Source: Maniola hyperantus (Eukaryota; Arthropoda; Insecta; Lepidoptera; Nymphalidae). From it: DNA of 64,000 nucleotides. The DNA lies in contig NC_048546.1 of assembly GCF_902806685.2 (NCBI RefSeq), positions 7,378,001 through 7,442,000 on the forward strand. Reading direction: 5' to 3'. The notes under the pieces were generated by a model. That model made no database searches and was not told the origin of the DNA. It saw nothing but the letters and a program-made list of their open reading frames with translations. This document shows, piece by piece, positions 23,681-38,100 of the stretch. Position 1 is the stretch's first letter. Every line of letters starts with the position of its first letter. Made by a program: the position numbers and the translations under genes.

Positions 23681-24078
23681 CTCCTGCGGTAGTAGAGCGG
23701 TGCGGGAGGGCGACAGTTGTCACTAGTTGACGAATCACTGAGCTCTCGCGTCACGTCATCATACTCCTCCCGCACCACTCCACCACCGCAGGGACCTACT
23801 CAGTTATATATGACGTTATGCCTTTAGCATCCAAAGCAATTTAACTCGGTCGGATTAACTGTGCACCTGAAATGACGTCACAATGAGAGCAAGAGAGACG
23901 AATACGAGAAATTCCACTGAAGTGCAGAGTTAATTCAATTGAATTTATAAAATAATGTTTTTACAACACATAGATGTTTTTACAGAACAGACACTAGTCA
24001 TCTGATGTGACGCAAAGCATTCCAAACCACTCCACTCCTTTACCACTTCTGTCTTCTATACATATTCTGAATCCGTGG

Positions 24079-24591
24079 GAGCTTTCCCAAACAGGCGAAT
24101 TTGCCGCGAATCGTTTCGTGCGTATACGCGCGTACGATGTTGCGTGCAGAAGACGCGTGCAACGCGCGAGCGTTTGGGGACATTGATAATAATTGATACG
24201 AGTATAAGTAAATGTCGCGCGCAAACTGGATGCAACTAAGGAATCTACTCTCTAGTGTCTCTACCCGCGCGTTGTACACGCGAGTTGAGAATCTGCCGTA
24301 CTTAGGGAGTTTGTGCACTCATTCGATTTGTATTTTGACGGATCCGTATGAATACGAATCGAATGAAGTGCACAAGCGTATGTACGTTTTGTATGACGGC
24401 TACTTCGAATAGTATTTTTATGAAAACGAATACGAACTGAACACGAATGAGTGCACAAAAGCCCTTACACTCGTTTTTCACGCGTATTTTAAGTATATTC
24501 GTGCGATGCTTTCGCGGCCAGTATCTTGCTAACGTATTGTAAATTCACGCGAAATGATTCGCGACGAATTCGCCCTTCTGGACAGGGCTTA
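24079..24591. mobile_element. Nested MITEs
   Basis: An outer inverted repeat (AACAGGCGAATTTGCCGCGA at about 24,089 against TCGCGACGAATTCGCCCTTC at about 24,560) encloses an inner element at about 24,300-24,470. The inner one has ends GGGAGTTTGTGCACTCATTC and GAATGAGTGCACAAAAGCCC. The short open frames here are by-products of the repeats. Confidence 0.6.
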
Positions 24592-24696
24592 AACTTAATC
24601 ATTTTTAATTTTCTTTAAAAATAAATTATTAAAAGTTTTTCTTCATTTAAAAAAATGTGCTTTCAAGTTATTTCTATTTTGGACTAGTCCATATAC

Positions 24697-24842
24697 AGTT
24701 CGCGACAGGTCGACATGGCGGGGTGTGGGGACGACGTTCCGCACACCCGCACAGCCCCGTGCTAATCCGGAGCGGGATAGCGCTGGTGACGTGCGGATGT
24801 GCGCGGCATCCCCCGATTGCCATGTCGACCTGTCGCGAACTA
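24697..24842. mobile_element. GC-rich MITE, copy 3
   Basis: It begins AGTTCGCGACAGGTCGACAT and ends ATGTCGACCTGTCGCGAACT, a perfect 20-base inverted repeat. This is the copy with the best-preserved ends in the window, hence perhaps the youngest. Confidence 0.85.
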
Positions 24843-26119
24843 TACTTTCCTCTTTTATTTTGTAAGATTCAGAAAATACTTGTACATATTATATAGATTA
24901 TTATAATAGAATACACTACAAAGGAGTTTCGCTAGATATTGTACCTACTAAATAATTATTTTTTAATTTATGGACTACTAGCTACCGCCTGGCATGCGCT
25001 GCAATGCCTCTCGGGCGCGGAATGGTGCACGCCACATATTGTACGTTGACAGCACTATGTTAGAAACCTTCACGCAAGTGCCAACAACAACTGTACAAAG
25101 TTACAACTTTCGACATCACACATTTCGACAACATCGAATGAACGTTTACGCGAATTCATAGCTAACGAACAAATAAACATTAAGTAATTTCTATAATATT
25201 TAAGATGTGGCACATGGTTAGGATACATGGTTAGGAATTTAGGATTAGCTTATGTGCAAAAAATATGGCATGTTCCTAATGTTCTATTTATTTAATAAGT
25301 TTATTGTACTGGAACCTTACTAGTGTAATCTATTGTTCAAATTGAGCATGCTATTTTTTTTTTGCGGAAGCACCAATGAAAATTGCATAGTCAAATAATA
25401 ATTATTGAAAATATCTACGCCTTAGTTCAGAAAAATTTATGTGCACCAGTAATTCGTAATCAATTTTCATAGGTATGTTTATAGATAGGTATATGTATTT
25501 ACAAGATTCTGGTAAACAAAATCTATATTCAATCAATCAGTACCCTTATTATAAATGCGAAAGTGTATTGGTTTGTTGGTTTGTCCTTCAATCACGTCGC
25601 AACAGTGCAACGGATTGACGTGATTTTTTGCACGGGTTTCTAAGATAAAGACCTGGAGAGTGACATAGGATTTTTATCCCGGAAAATCAAAAAGTTCCTA
25701 CGGGATTTTTAAAAAACCTAATTCCACGCGGACGAAGTCGCGGGCATCAGCTAGTTAAATATAATCAACAATCTACTGATCATTTATTTATCTCGCACGG
25801 TCAAACGACAACTATTTAACATTTGTAGATACATTTCTTAGAGCTATCTCAGTAACGTGTGATATAAGAACAGCAGCTGTTAATTGACGATACATACAGA
25901 TCATGCGCGAGTATAGTATGGCGAACCCTGCAAAAGAAAAAAAAAACATTTTTAACGGACTTCCAAAAAGATGAGGTTCTGATTTTTAAAAATTAAATAC
26001 AATAATGACTTGGGTTAAATGGCGTTAGGCGTATATTACATAAGGCAGGCCAACGCGCCTGCACCCGCTTGCCATAAGTAGCAATAATGCCCATCTCTAC
26101 AATTAATGTGCGCACCTGT
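24843..26119. other. Intergenic region and NT5C2 3' flank
   Basis: No gene is seen. An antisense CGCGACTTCGTCCGCG-family repeat occupies about 25,548-25,757 (ATTATAAATGCGAAAGTGTA ... GAAGTCGCGGGCATCAGCTA). The final stretch is probably the NT5C2 3' UTR; I could not assign a definite poly(A) signal. Confidence 0.45.
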
Positions 26120-29100
26120 CTACTTGTGTGTCTTGGACACGTCCTCGTCGTCGGAGCAGTCCTCGTCGTGCGTGTGCGTGAGGCGCTGCGGCGTCTCGGG
26201 CCGCGCGTGCGGCACCGACGCACCCGCACCAGCCTGTAAAAGACATTGTTACATTGTTACCTGCTAAGCACAGAGGTACGTATACCTAATTAAAACATAA
26301 GTGTGAGTTTAAAAACTAAGCTACATGCGAGGTTTTTAATAGTACGTATCACACGTGTGTTCTTATACTTAATCATGTAGAGTTTCATATACACTACTTT
26401 ATCCAAATTCATATCTTAAAATCTAAACTATTAAATCTTGGTAACATAATATTTTGTCATAATATCTCGTGTGATATAATAACTTCTATTATGCAACCGT
26501 TTCATAAACTACTTTTTGCAGCGAGGCTTCTTTTCGTTATGCGTTCGAATACCGGAAATTAATAACAATCATCGTCCCTGGGAAGAGAACTGTTATACCC
26601 ATTATAGTTATATATTATAGTATTCTCACTGTCATACCCTTCTTCTCTACTGGTCATTGTGGTATATTCTTGCCGGCATTTATTGACATAAACTTCGAGA
26701 CGCAACAACTAAAAGAGCAGTCTCAATTCCCTCATTCTCATGTCGTCACTTCTGTTGGTCATTACATAATAATATGCCCAAACTGGTACCGTTTTTGCAA
26801 TTCACGAAGGCGAGTGAATTTTACTTGTGGTGACGTCGTATACATGGACGTTACGTAAGTGTGCGTCCATGTCGGACTAATCAGTCGCGAGCAAGCGCTC
26901 TCAAACGCACACATTTACTTACCTTACGTATACCGATACGTCTTAAACACAAGCATGAGCCACTCGCTCTCGTGAAATGCAAGAACTATAAGTATTGTTG
27001 ACACAGAATATATTCCCTCACTGTCATGGTTTTTAAATATAGCATCTTTCTGATACAATGATCAACGCCATAAAAGTTATACCTTTGATAACTTACATTA
27101 AAGCGAAGACATAGAGTTGTTAAAACAACCAAAAAATTGTTTGTATCCCGCTATCTCGGGAACTGTGGCACACCGCACAGTTCACGTCAGGTTGTTAATT
27201 TAATTATATTATCAACTTTTGTCTTTACAGTTTTTATCGAAATAACGTAAGAAGCTTGTCTTACGTTACTTAATTTTAGACAGTTTGTTAATATTGTGTC
27301 ATGTGTACTAAAATAAATAAAATATTTACTAATTCCCTGAATTCGATTCATTATTAATTTATTAGCATAACAAAACTCCTACAAATTGATTTGGAAATGT
27401 TTGGAAGGGACTTTAGCAATGAGGGGATACAGTGCAGAGATAAAGTGAGGGAATGACAACTTTTTTCGATTAAGTAATTATAATAATTGTAGCTATGGGA
27501 CAACACTAGTGTTAGATATTTGAAAGAACGATTCAAGGTCAAGCCGGAGCTCACTCACTCTCGTTCACTCTGACTGTGGTATTAGGTACGTACTACTTTT
27601 ATTATAAAATTCATTTAAAAATTATTGTCCTAGCCGTGACGCACATATGGGGCCATGGAGTGTGATATAACCTGAGTCCTGACATGGCCACATAATATGT
27701 GGGGCTGCGGGACATGTGGATAGTCTGAGGGCTCTTCCACAATTTGAGGCGCGACATCGCGTCGTATTGTGCAACGTCCCAAAGCGTTAAGCCTGAGTTA
27801 GAGGTGTAATACAAACGCATTACACCTATTCTTTGTTGTTCTAGATCTATAACTAAGCTGGATATCGATTTATCTCTCCATTATCTATGTTCTGAAACAA
27901 TTAATATAGTAAAATTGTATTTATTTCAAAAGTTATGACCCTTCAACCCTTCAAAATAAATTATTCTTATTATTATTATTCTTCAAAAATCTCTATTTTA
28001 GGGTAAATGAGGCAACTTCGTGCGTAAATAAACTACATAAGAAACTAGAAAATTGGAAAATCAACAACTTCATGTCACGCAATTTATAATACTTTCAAAT
28101 GTCTTTAGTTTGTGTAAAAAAAATGTTTTCTTTAGCCAAAAGTGGGCGTAATTTCAAACGTCGATTTGAAATTTTCACTTTCCGTGTTTGTCAAAAAAAA
28201 TTCGAGCAAAATTCATTCACCTGGCCTCTCTCGTGGTGAGGTACGGTTAGAGGGAAAGGGTGACACGCACAGATAACGGTTTTTTAATCATATCACTGGT
28301 TTTTCCGTCATCTATGGAAACAGCACTATTTTAGACTGCACTCGCCAAAGAGTTGTCGCCTCGATGAAGCGGGCTCTTAAGTTACGATACGTAGTAATGT
28401 ATTATTGAATCATCACGTCCACGGTTCGAAGATTTATTATTTACCTTAATAACATGACAAACAATGATGATAATAAAGGGCAAAAGTCACAAAATAGCTA
28501 CAGATATCAGTTTATCACATTCTAAGTACTTTTTTAGCATACATTTACAGTATATAAGTATATATGTAAGTATTTATATATGTAAGTATTTATTTTAAAT
28601 GTGTTAATTTGCTAAAAGTAATCAATCTGAGCAACATGCTGCTTAAACTCGTTATAGTAATATTATCTGTAATGATTCTTATTATACAAGATTCTGAAGC
28701 TCAGTCCAGGCGGGTAGATAATGATTATTTTGATTCAACTCGATCGGAAAATGCTTTTACGATTGGAAACGGAAAATGTCCAATAGGTTACTATCTGCGG
28801 TTGGGTCACTGCTGGAAAAAGTAAGAATGCTATGAAAACAATGGCCAAAGAAGACTCGGAATACAACAGATCAGATTTAAATAGAAAAGTGTGTATTCAA
28901 ATTTTCTAATGAAGTTTTATAAGTGCTTTCGAATTTGATTAATTAAATATGTTTTTTTTTTTTTTTTATATACCTAGGCTAATAGACAACGCTTTTTTGT
29001 CTGTGACACCAACAACAAATAAATACCTACATTTTCTTTACTTCTTTCTTTCCATTTACCTTAGACATGACTGTATCTTAAACAAGTATCCGCCCGGCTT

Positions 29101-32100
29101 CCCTTGGATGTAATTCGATATATACCTGTTTATTATAAAATAATATAAAAAATGGATTGGTAGAAAAAATATATTAGTGTGTTTAACACCCGTATTCACA
29201 AACGTTACTATGAGGTCTCATAGTGTGCTGGAACGCACAGGGTCCAGAAACTTCGCGCGTCTAGAAAAGGAACTCCTCACACCATAGTAATTACTAGTAT
29301 TAGTACTTATTCCTTGGGTAAATTTGACTTTATTACCTTTCCGTCCGTGGCCTCGGGCGCGGGGGCGACTTCATCGACCTCCTCCGCCAGGCTGGCGGCC
29401 GCAAACGTGCGCTCCGTCACCACTCGCTGGCTGCTCGGGTGTCTGGATCTGCGTAAACAAGCACTTTATGTTCCACTAAAGTATTTTCGAGATACATGAT
29501 ATGGGACAGGTAGGTCAGGTACATGACAGGTGCCAATTTTCCGTTTCACCCATACAACTAATCTATACTAATATTATAAAGAGGTAAAGTTTGTAAGTTT
29601 GGTTGTAGGAAGTAATCTCTAGAACCGATTTAGAAAATTCTTTCACCAATAGAAAGCTACATTGTATACACTCACCGGTCAATGGTGGGCGTGTCGACGG
29701 TGAACCGCTGCTCGTGCGCGACCGTGGACTCGTGCGGCATGAGCATGGCGGGCGCGCGGCACATGTAGCAGAAAGGGTAGTACATCAGGTTGAGGTATAC
29801 ACTTACCGGTCAATGGTGGGCGTGTCGACGGTGAACCGCTGCTCGTGCGCGACCGTGGACTCGTGCGGCATGAGCATGGCGGGCGCGCGGCACATGTAGC
29901 AGAACGGGTAGTACATCAGGTTGAGGTATACACTCACCGGTCAATGGTGGGCGTGTCGACGGTGAACCGCTGCTCGTGCGCGACCGTGGACTCGTGCGGC
30001 ATGAGCATGGCGGGCGCGCGGCACATGTAGCAGAACGGGTAGTACATCAGGTTGAGGTATACACTTACCGGTCAATGGTGGGCGTGTCGACGGTGAACCG
30101 CTGCTCGTGCGCGACCGTGGACTCGTGCGGCATGAGCATGGCGGGCGCGCGGCACATGTAGCAGAACGGGTAGTACATCAGGTTGAGGTATACACTCACC
30201 GGTCAATGGTGGGCGTGTCGACGGTGAACCGCTGCTCGTGCGCGACCGTGGACTCGTGCGGCATGAGCATGGCGGGCGCGCGGCACATGTAGCAGAACGG
30301 GTAGTACATCAGGTTGAGGTATACACTCACCGGTCAATGGTGGGCGTGTCGACGGTGAACCGCTGCTCGTGCGTGACCGTGGACTCGTGCGGCATGAGCA
30401 TGGCGGGCGCGCGGCACATGTAGCAGAACGGGTAGTACATCAGGTTGAGGTATACACTCACCGGTCATTGGTGGGCGTGTCGACGGTGAACCGCTGCTCG
30501 TGCGCGACCGTGGACTCGTGCGGCATGAGCATGGCGGGCGCGCGGCACATGTAGCAGAACGGGTAGTACATCAGGTTGAGGTATACACTCACCGGTCAAT
30601 GGTGGGCGTGTCGACGGTGAACCGCTGCTCGTGCGCGACCGTGGACTCGTGCGGCATGAGCATGGCGGGCGCGCGGCACATGTAGCAGAACGGGAAGTAC
30701 ATCAGGTTGAGGTATACACTCACCGGTCAATGGTGGGCGTGTCGACGGTGAACCGCTGCTCGTGCGCGACCGTGGACTCGTGCGGCATGAGCATGGCGGG
30801 CGCGCGGAACATGTAGCAGAACGGGTAGTACATCAGGTTGAGGAACGACGCGGCATATAGGTCGGCGTACCTTACCACCTTGAACAAACGTGAAAGATTA
30901 GGATGCTTATGAGCTAGATATAAATCTTAAATTACTGTATAATTTCATTGAGAAAATTGGTTGACTGTCTTCAAGTTATTCAGTTGACAATGTTCAAGTT
31001 GACATGTTGCTTCCATTTGACCAATCTCGAGCCCATCTGGGATAATGCTTCAAATGTAAATTTTATTGGGTTACACCTGTGATTAATGTTGCATCTTTAA
31101 GAGCCTTGCCGTTTGAAGAAAAAGATTCAGTTTTTAGATTAACTTCTAATATTTTTAGGATTCTGTACCTAAAAGGAAAAAAGGAGCCCTTATAAGATCA
31201 CTTCGTTATCTGTCTACCTGTCTGTCTCCAGACAGAGGAACCAAAACCTATAGGGTAAGTAGTACCCGTTGACCTAGAATCATGAAATATGGCAGGTAGG
31301 TGGGTGGGTAAAGAAAAAAAATTCGGAAACAGTGAATTTGTGGTTACATCACAAAACATCACAAAAAAATGTGTTCACGAACAAACAATTTGTTTACCAA
31401 ATCACATGTAGATGGCGCTGTACGTCGTTAGCTTGCAGTGTAGTATATGTTGCATTTTTTATATCTTGTACGATATGGTGTGCGAGACCGACGCAATGAT
31501 CGGGTTATTTTTATCAAGAAAAATTTGTCCAATCATGTTTTCCATGGATAATATTCTCAAGGATTTAATGAAAATCGAGGAAAATGGAGAAAGGACCGTT
31601 AGTTAAACCTGAGTACATTATACCTGCGAAGAGAAGAAAGTCTGTCTGGAGCCGGAGCGGAACAGCGAGCCGAGCATGCCGTACGCGAGGTCCATCTTGT
31701 GCGTCACGTCGCGGATCGACATGCGTAGTTTCGATATGTCGGGCTTCTCCTTTGTGCTTGAATCCAGATCCCTGTTAACAAGCAAATCACATTATAAAAT
31801 TATATAAAGGAGAAAACACTGGGAGTGACGCAGCATATTATGTAAATGATCTCATATGGGTCTATCTACATAAACGGACTGCATTTGGACTACAACTCGA
31901 CGCACTTATGATATAGACGCATCAGCGAAAGCTGCTTAGTCTATTATAAATAATAATAACACACACAGACATGGGGTTCTGGTAAGGGCACAGTCTAAAC
32001 TGCATGCTAACTGCGCAGTCGGTCGTCAACTACACTAAAACTGCATCCCAACTGCTATTTTACAGTCGGCTTGTAGTTGTAATGCAGTACATCTGTATAG

Positions 32101-35100
32101 ACACTTACTTGAGTCTTGTAACTAGCATTTCATTAGATGGCACAATATTTTTTTAAGATGATTCCACTATAACTTTTTTCGAACATCATATTTTAATGGT
32201 CGGAAAAAATGATCGTGGTCTAAACATATTAACAGACAACATAATAGTCTATTAATATGTATGTATAATAGTGTCATGATAGTATAATCACTGTTTATCA
32301 ACAAACTTCGAATTTTAAGTCAACAAAACTCAAGTAATAACACAAAATAATGTAATCTAATTAATTATTAATATTTGGAAATATTCCAATATCTAAGCTT
32401 GAATGTCGGTCAATAGTCGGAGCATAGTTGGAAATGTTATGAGAGGGTTCCGTTTTTTGCCATTCGGCTAAGGAACCCTAAAAATGACATCACACGTTAA
32501 GAGCTAGCGCGCACCACGGTAAATTTCCGTACGTTTTTTCCCCGCAAAATCTGTGAACTATATAGAACTATATAGAAGCGCGTGCACTTTGGAATTAATT
32601 CCGCACCCGATATTAATTGATTTAAATTATTTACGGATTTAATAACGCACCGCAGTGCACGCGTATACTCACTATTACAACCAAGGCTAAGTGGTCATCG
32701 TGAAATATAAAATCTCTATTTCACGATCACGATATTTTTTGGATAACTGTGGGATTTGACATAAATTATTAATTACTATGAATTATGACATTTTGATAAT
32801 GTAACTATAAGAGTAAAGATTAAGGAAGTAGTGTAACCATTTTTAAAATTTTACTGTCGTGGTCATTTCTATTTGTGTTTTTTTTTTTATTTATTTTTAT
32901 TGCCACATATTTTGCACGCCATACATAAATGGCAAAATGTGAAAGGGACTATCTATGTATGTACGATCATTTACTACTCACATTTAGCAAAATTAAATGA
33001 TTTCATTTCATTTCATTTCTAACTGGCACTCACTTGTACATGTCTCCGAGCTGCACGTCCAGGCTCTGCAGCGTTGCGAACAGCTGGCACTTGTCGGTCC
33101 ACACGTGCAACTCCTGCACCAGCTCGGGCACGATGAGGAACGTGCGCCAGCCGCCGATTTTCTTCGACTTGAGAATGTCGCCGAAAATGTGGTCGCCGAT
33201 GTACAGCACATCTTTGCCTTTCGCGCTTATTAGCTCGGTGAAAACGTCACATGAACCTGAAATGTTTGCCCTTATGATTGAGCGAGACAGAGTACACCTT
33301 CGCTTCTGTCAGGTGTCCTACGACATATCATCGTTTTTTTAATTCGATTAAAGTGAGACTAAAGCAAATAAAAACCGGCCAAGTGCGAGTCAGACTCGCG
33401 CACTGAGGGTTCCTTATTACAATCGTATTTTATCGACATTTTGCACGATAATTCAAAAACGATACGAACGATAATGCATAAAAATAAATAAAAATCTGTT
33501 TTAGAATGTACAGGTGAAGACCTTTCATATGATATCCCACTTGATATAGTTATCTCACTTCGAAAGTTGAAATTACTAATTATTAGTTCATGACCACAAT
33601 TTTTTTTTTGTGTGATCTAACCCTAAATTCACGGTTTTCGGATTTTTTACCCAAATGTCAGCTATAAGATCTACCTACCTGCCAAATTTCATGATTCTAG
33701 GTCAACGGGAAGTACCCTGTAGGTTTCTTGACAGACAGACAACAAAGTGATCCTATAAGGGTTTCGTTTTTCCTTTTGAGGTACGGAACCCTAAAAAACT
33801 AGTATTTTTAGATTTTCATTAAAATTTAGCTTTAGCTGTCACTTATTCCATAAAATCAAAGAGTTCCCAAGTCTTACCTCCCGAATAGACTAGTCCTTCA
33901 TGCAAAGGTCCAACATGATGTCCCATTTTCAAAGCGCCCGTACGCGTGTCCACCTGGCGTAGCGTCGTCCCCTCTCCGAAGAACAACGGCTTCTTTGCGT
34001 CTACTACGATCCAGTCGAAGTAAGTCTTCCAATTTCTGTGAGGCTCGCCGGGCTACAACAAACTCTTGGCTTTAAGATTTTTATTTATTAACTGGATGAT
34101 TCCCGCGACTTCGTCCGCGTGGATATGCCTGGAAACCTTGGATTTTTGCGGAATAAAAGTAGCCTATCAGCCGTACTCAGAGTCGCTTAATCGTTACTTA
34201 AGTTTAGTTAAAACGAGACAGAGCTATATATCTCTGACATAAATCAGCTGTCTCGTTTTAACTCAATCTTAAGTAACGATTAGCGACTTTGAGTACGGCT
34301 GTTACGTGTTACTCCAAGGTATAATCTATCTCTGTTCCAAAAAACCGTTTTCGTTCATACTTTATAGGCGAATCTAATAAAACACTAAACATTCATTTGA
34401 GTAAATTCAATAGTACCAATACTACTAATAGTAGTAGTAGTGAGTATTCGTCGCGTCACAATATCACTACCCCTATTATAAATGTGAAAGCGTGTTTGTT
34501 TGTTGGTTTGTCCTTCAATCACGTCGCAACGGAGCAATGGATCGACATAATTTTTTGCATGGGTATAGTTTAAGACCTGGAGAGGGACATAGGCTACTTT
34601 TTACCCCAAAAAAACAGAGTTCCCACGGGATTTTTAAACACCTAAATCCACGCGTACGAAGTCGCGGGCTACATTGGCTACAGCTAGTTTATAATATTAC
34701 TCAAAAATATAATTACAATATGCAATATTCAATCAACTTAGCGAGACCGTCATCTACTCAAAATGTACGTATGCATTCTGAATGTTTTGTAAACAAGGAT
34801 GGATGAACATTTTGCACCAAAATTGACAACCCACATCCACCCACATAATAGAGGGTGAGCCAGCGCGTGCTAGACCTTCGTTATTTTATAAAAGCTGAAA
34901 GTTTCTCTGCGTGTTGTCCCCAACGCAGGGAGGAACGATCAGCGACTATGAAGTTTGGATCATGGTGGCTTTGGGAGATAACAGGTACTAAAGGTGTAAA
35001 AAATCATACGTTAAAGTATAAAGATTACTTTTTTATATTTTATTCGAAAATAAATAGAAATCACGTCATGCATTTCCAAACACTCAGTGTCGGGGCAACC

Positions 35101-38100
35101 CCCTGCCAGACAAACTTAAAGTTTAATAAATTGTTAAACTTCAAGGTCTGGCAGGCGCTGGCTCTTAGTCCATAAATTCTTTAGGCCTACGCAAACGTCG
35201 GCCATAAAACACCCACGAGGCCCGGCATGATACCTAGTTTATGCTCCTATATCCATCCTACTAATACTATAAAATGCAAAAGCTTCTCTGTCCATCAGTC
35301 TGTCCGTCCGTATTACCAGAGTGTATAATAATATAATATGTACATTTCAATGACTACTGTAGTACGCGACGAGTCGAAATGGCAATCGGGGAGGGAACGC
35401 CCCGGACACCCGCACAGCCCCCGCACTAATCCAGTGCGGGCGAGCGCGGATGACGTCCGGGTGTGCGGGACGTCCATCCCCCCGCCTCATACCCCGATTG
35501 CCAACTCAACCTGTCGCGGACTATAGGTAGGTACGTATTATGGTAGGTATAAGTGCTGTCGCGCTGACTTGAAAATTGAAAAAAAAAAACTTTTGAGCGA
35601 GTCCAATCGAAAAGGGAATGTTTCAATGTTTTTATTACTAATTATGAAGGTCAAAACCGAGTAAGCAAAAAATACGTTCATTAGACATGTTTTTATGCAA
35701 ATAACAACCAAACCGGAATGTTTTTTGTGCAACTGTTATTAAAACTCAGACAGACAAGTTAATTAGACGTGGGATAATAAAATTAGAGGCTGGGTTCATA
35801 TGAGAATATTTTAGCGATCACGATCTCCCATAGATTCGTATCATGATCAAAAGAGTATGCAAAATATACAGATGTACAGCAAAACAAGTAGTCCAATCTG
35901 AACACGAGGCGTAGGGGAGGTGTGCCCAAAAAGAGGATACCGCAGCTTTGAGGTGGGAAAAAAACCTATGAAACGATTGATTTTTCCAAAAGAATTTTAT
36001 ACTGCTGGGAAGAGAGCTTATTAAGTTTGAAATTTAAATTCTTGCAAATTTAAATATTATAAGCATGTAAATGTCTAAATTACGGCAACTTGTAAAATAA
36101 AACCCGCTTTGCCCGAGTGGCTCGTAATTACTATCTAGATCTAGTTAACCAATTTTGACGAAATTTGTTACCTGCATGCTTGCATGCCGGGGACGGATAT
36201 GGGCTACTTTTAACCCGGAAAATCAAAAACTCCCAAAGCTAAACCCACTAAGAAGGTGTAAGACGTTGCACCTAGCCTTGTCGGATCGGATTTCGCGTTC
36301 TTAGATAACTAAGTAAGTATGTTTTCGGCCTTATATAAGGCCGCGATTACACCTGTAAGTTTTACTCACGTAAGTAACTTACCTAATTAATTTACAATAA
36401 ATTTACTAATGTAAATGAAGTAATAAGAGTGTTTACATTATTAAATTTGTCGTAAGTTAATCAAATATCATAAGATACTAACGTAAATAAAAGTTATAGG
36501 TGTAATCGCGACCTCAGTCCTAAATCTAGAAATTCCTTACCTTTGCTCCGTATGGGAAATCGAAGAGATAATTCATAATTTTATCAGTAAAATTGTAATC
36601 ACTGTTGGTCAAGATGAACAACTTTGCCCCGCTCTCCCGTATCCTGGAGAGGAACATCGGTAGCCTGTCGTCCTTCTTCAGATACAGATCCAAGTTTTCT
36701 GTAGTTTTCTTCTTCAAATCGCCGTGTATATGGACGTAGTCGACTGCGTTTCTTACGTCTTGGAATATAGATTTGAAGGACATCGCTAAATCTCCGCATC
36801 GTACGCCAGTTTTTCCTCTAAAACATCAGTAACAAAACTAATCAATGGTGTATCAGAACTTAGAACATGTAGGGTTCCATAGTCACTCATGAGTGATGAT
36901 TTACCCAGGTGAGTCGGGCTTCTTCTTAGACGAGGGTGCGTTAGGAACTCTCGTAGCTTTATTTTAAGTTTACGTAATTAAATAATTGCCACCGTTACGG
37001 CGATTACGCACTGCACTTCCGTTATCAGAGTTATATCCGTCATCCGTGAGAATACCAGCGATTATCTACGACATAATATTATGTCATAAGCACGTCATAA
37101 GCTACCATACAAAACAAAAAGGAACGTACATATTTTCACGGACTCGGATCGGATGTAACCGCTCTTGGGTCAATTTAGGTGTAAAATTTAACAATTGACA
37201 ATCAAAATGTGCAATGTGAATAAATGACTGACATGATTAAGTATGCTAGTTGCTAAAAACTTTGACCTTCATTATTTTGGAAATGGTAGTTTTGTAATTA
37301 ATTTTTGAAAACATGTTTGTGATTGGTTGGTGCCTCAAAATGGCTAACGCCCATTGAGATTCTCGTCTCTATCATTTGTTTATTAGGATTGTTATAGAAA
37401 GAGCGCTATTCTTTTCGCGGATTGAGTATAGTTAGGGCTAATGGTACGATTACACCTACCGAGTAGTGAAACGAGACAGTAAAATGTCACTCGGCCGAGA
37501 CAGTGCTGTGGCTGAGAAATTGCGGCGAAATTGCACTCGTTAAGTGTTTATACCAACCGAGTACTCGGCCGAGGACACTGACTCGCCACTGTACTCGTTA
37601 GGTGTAATAGTGCCATAAGGGTTTTATTTATCACTCACCTTGTGTATTTTGGCGAATTTGTAAAGAAGTCTATAAGACACGCTATGAGGTAGGTCTCTGG
37701 CAAATTGAATAGCGTATTCAACACGTAAACTCGAGACTCGTCCAGAGTTAAGAATTTGTTTGGATACAATTCATAAACTTGCGAGCTGAAAAAATATATT
37801 AATTATTTTATATTAATTATTTCATACGTTAAAATATGTTCACTGCAAACGGAACGTGATTAGATTGTGGATTAGAAATAACCTTGATATTTAAAACATG
37901 GAATGAATATATTATTATTTATATTCATACCGGAAATTTATTTCAAGTGTAGTCAAGCACTTTAATAAAATAGTAAATACTTACTGTTTTAAAAATTCAA
38001 ATCCATGTACACAGACTAGAATGTTGCCATACGCGTCTACTTTTAATAGGTTGCCATATAATGTGTCGAACCAAAGACCTCTGAAATATAAAAAAATGTT

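Noticed and set aside
23994..24458. Open frames rich in Arg/Thr
   Set aside because: They lie across nested MITE inverted repeats.
29665..30840. A CRISPR-like or multi-gene array (repeated 61-codon frames)
   Set aside because: The 131-base units are exact copies without variable spacers, and the minus strand shows they are NT5C2 exon 10 with its splice donor.
32997..33342. Plus-strand open frames
   Set aside because: They are antisense shadows of the NT5C2 exon at 33,034-33,256.
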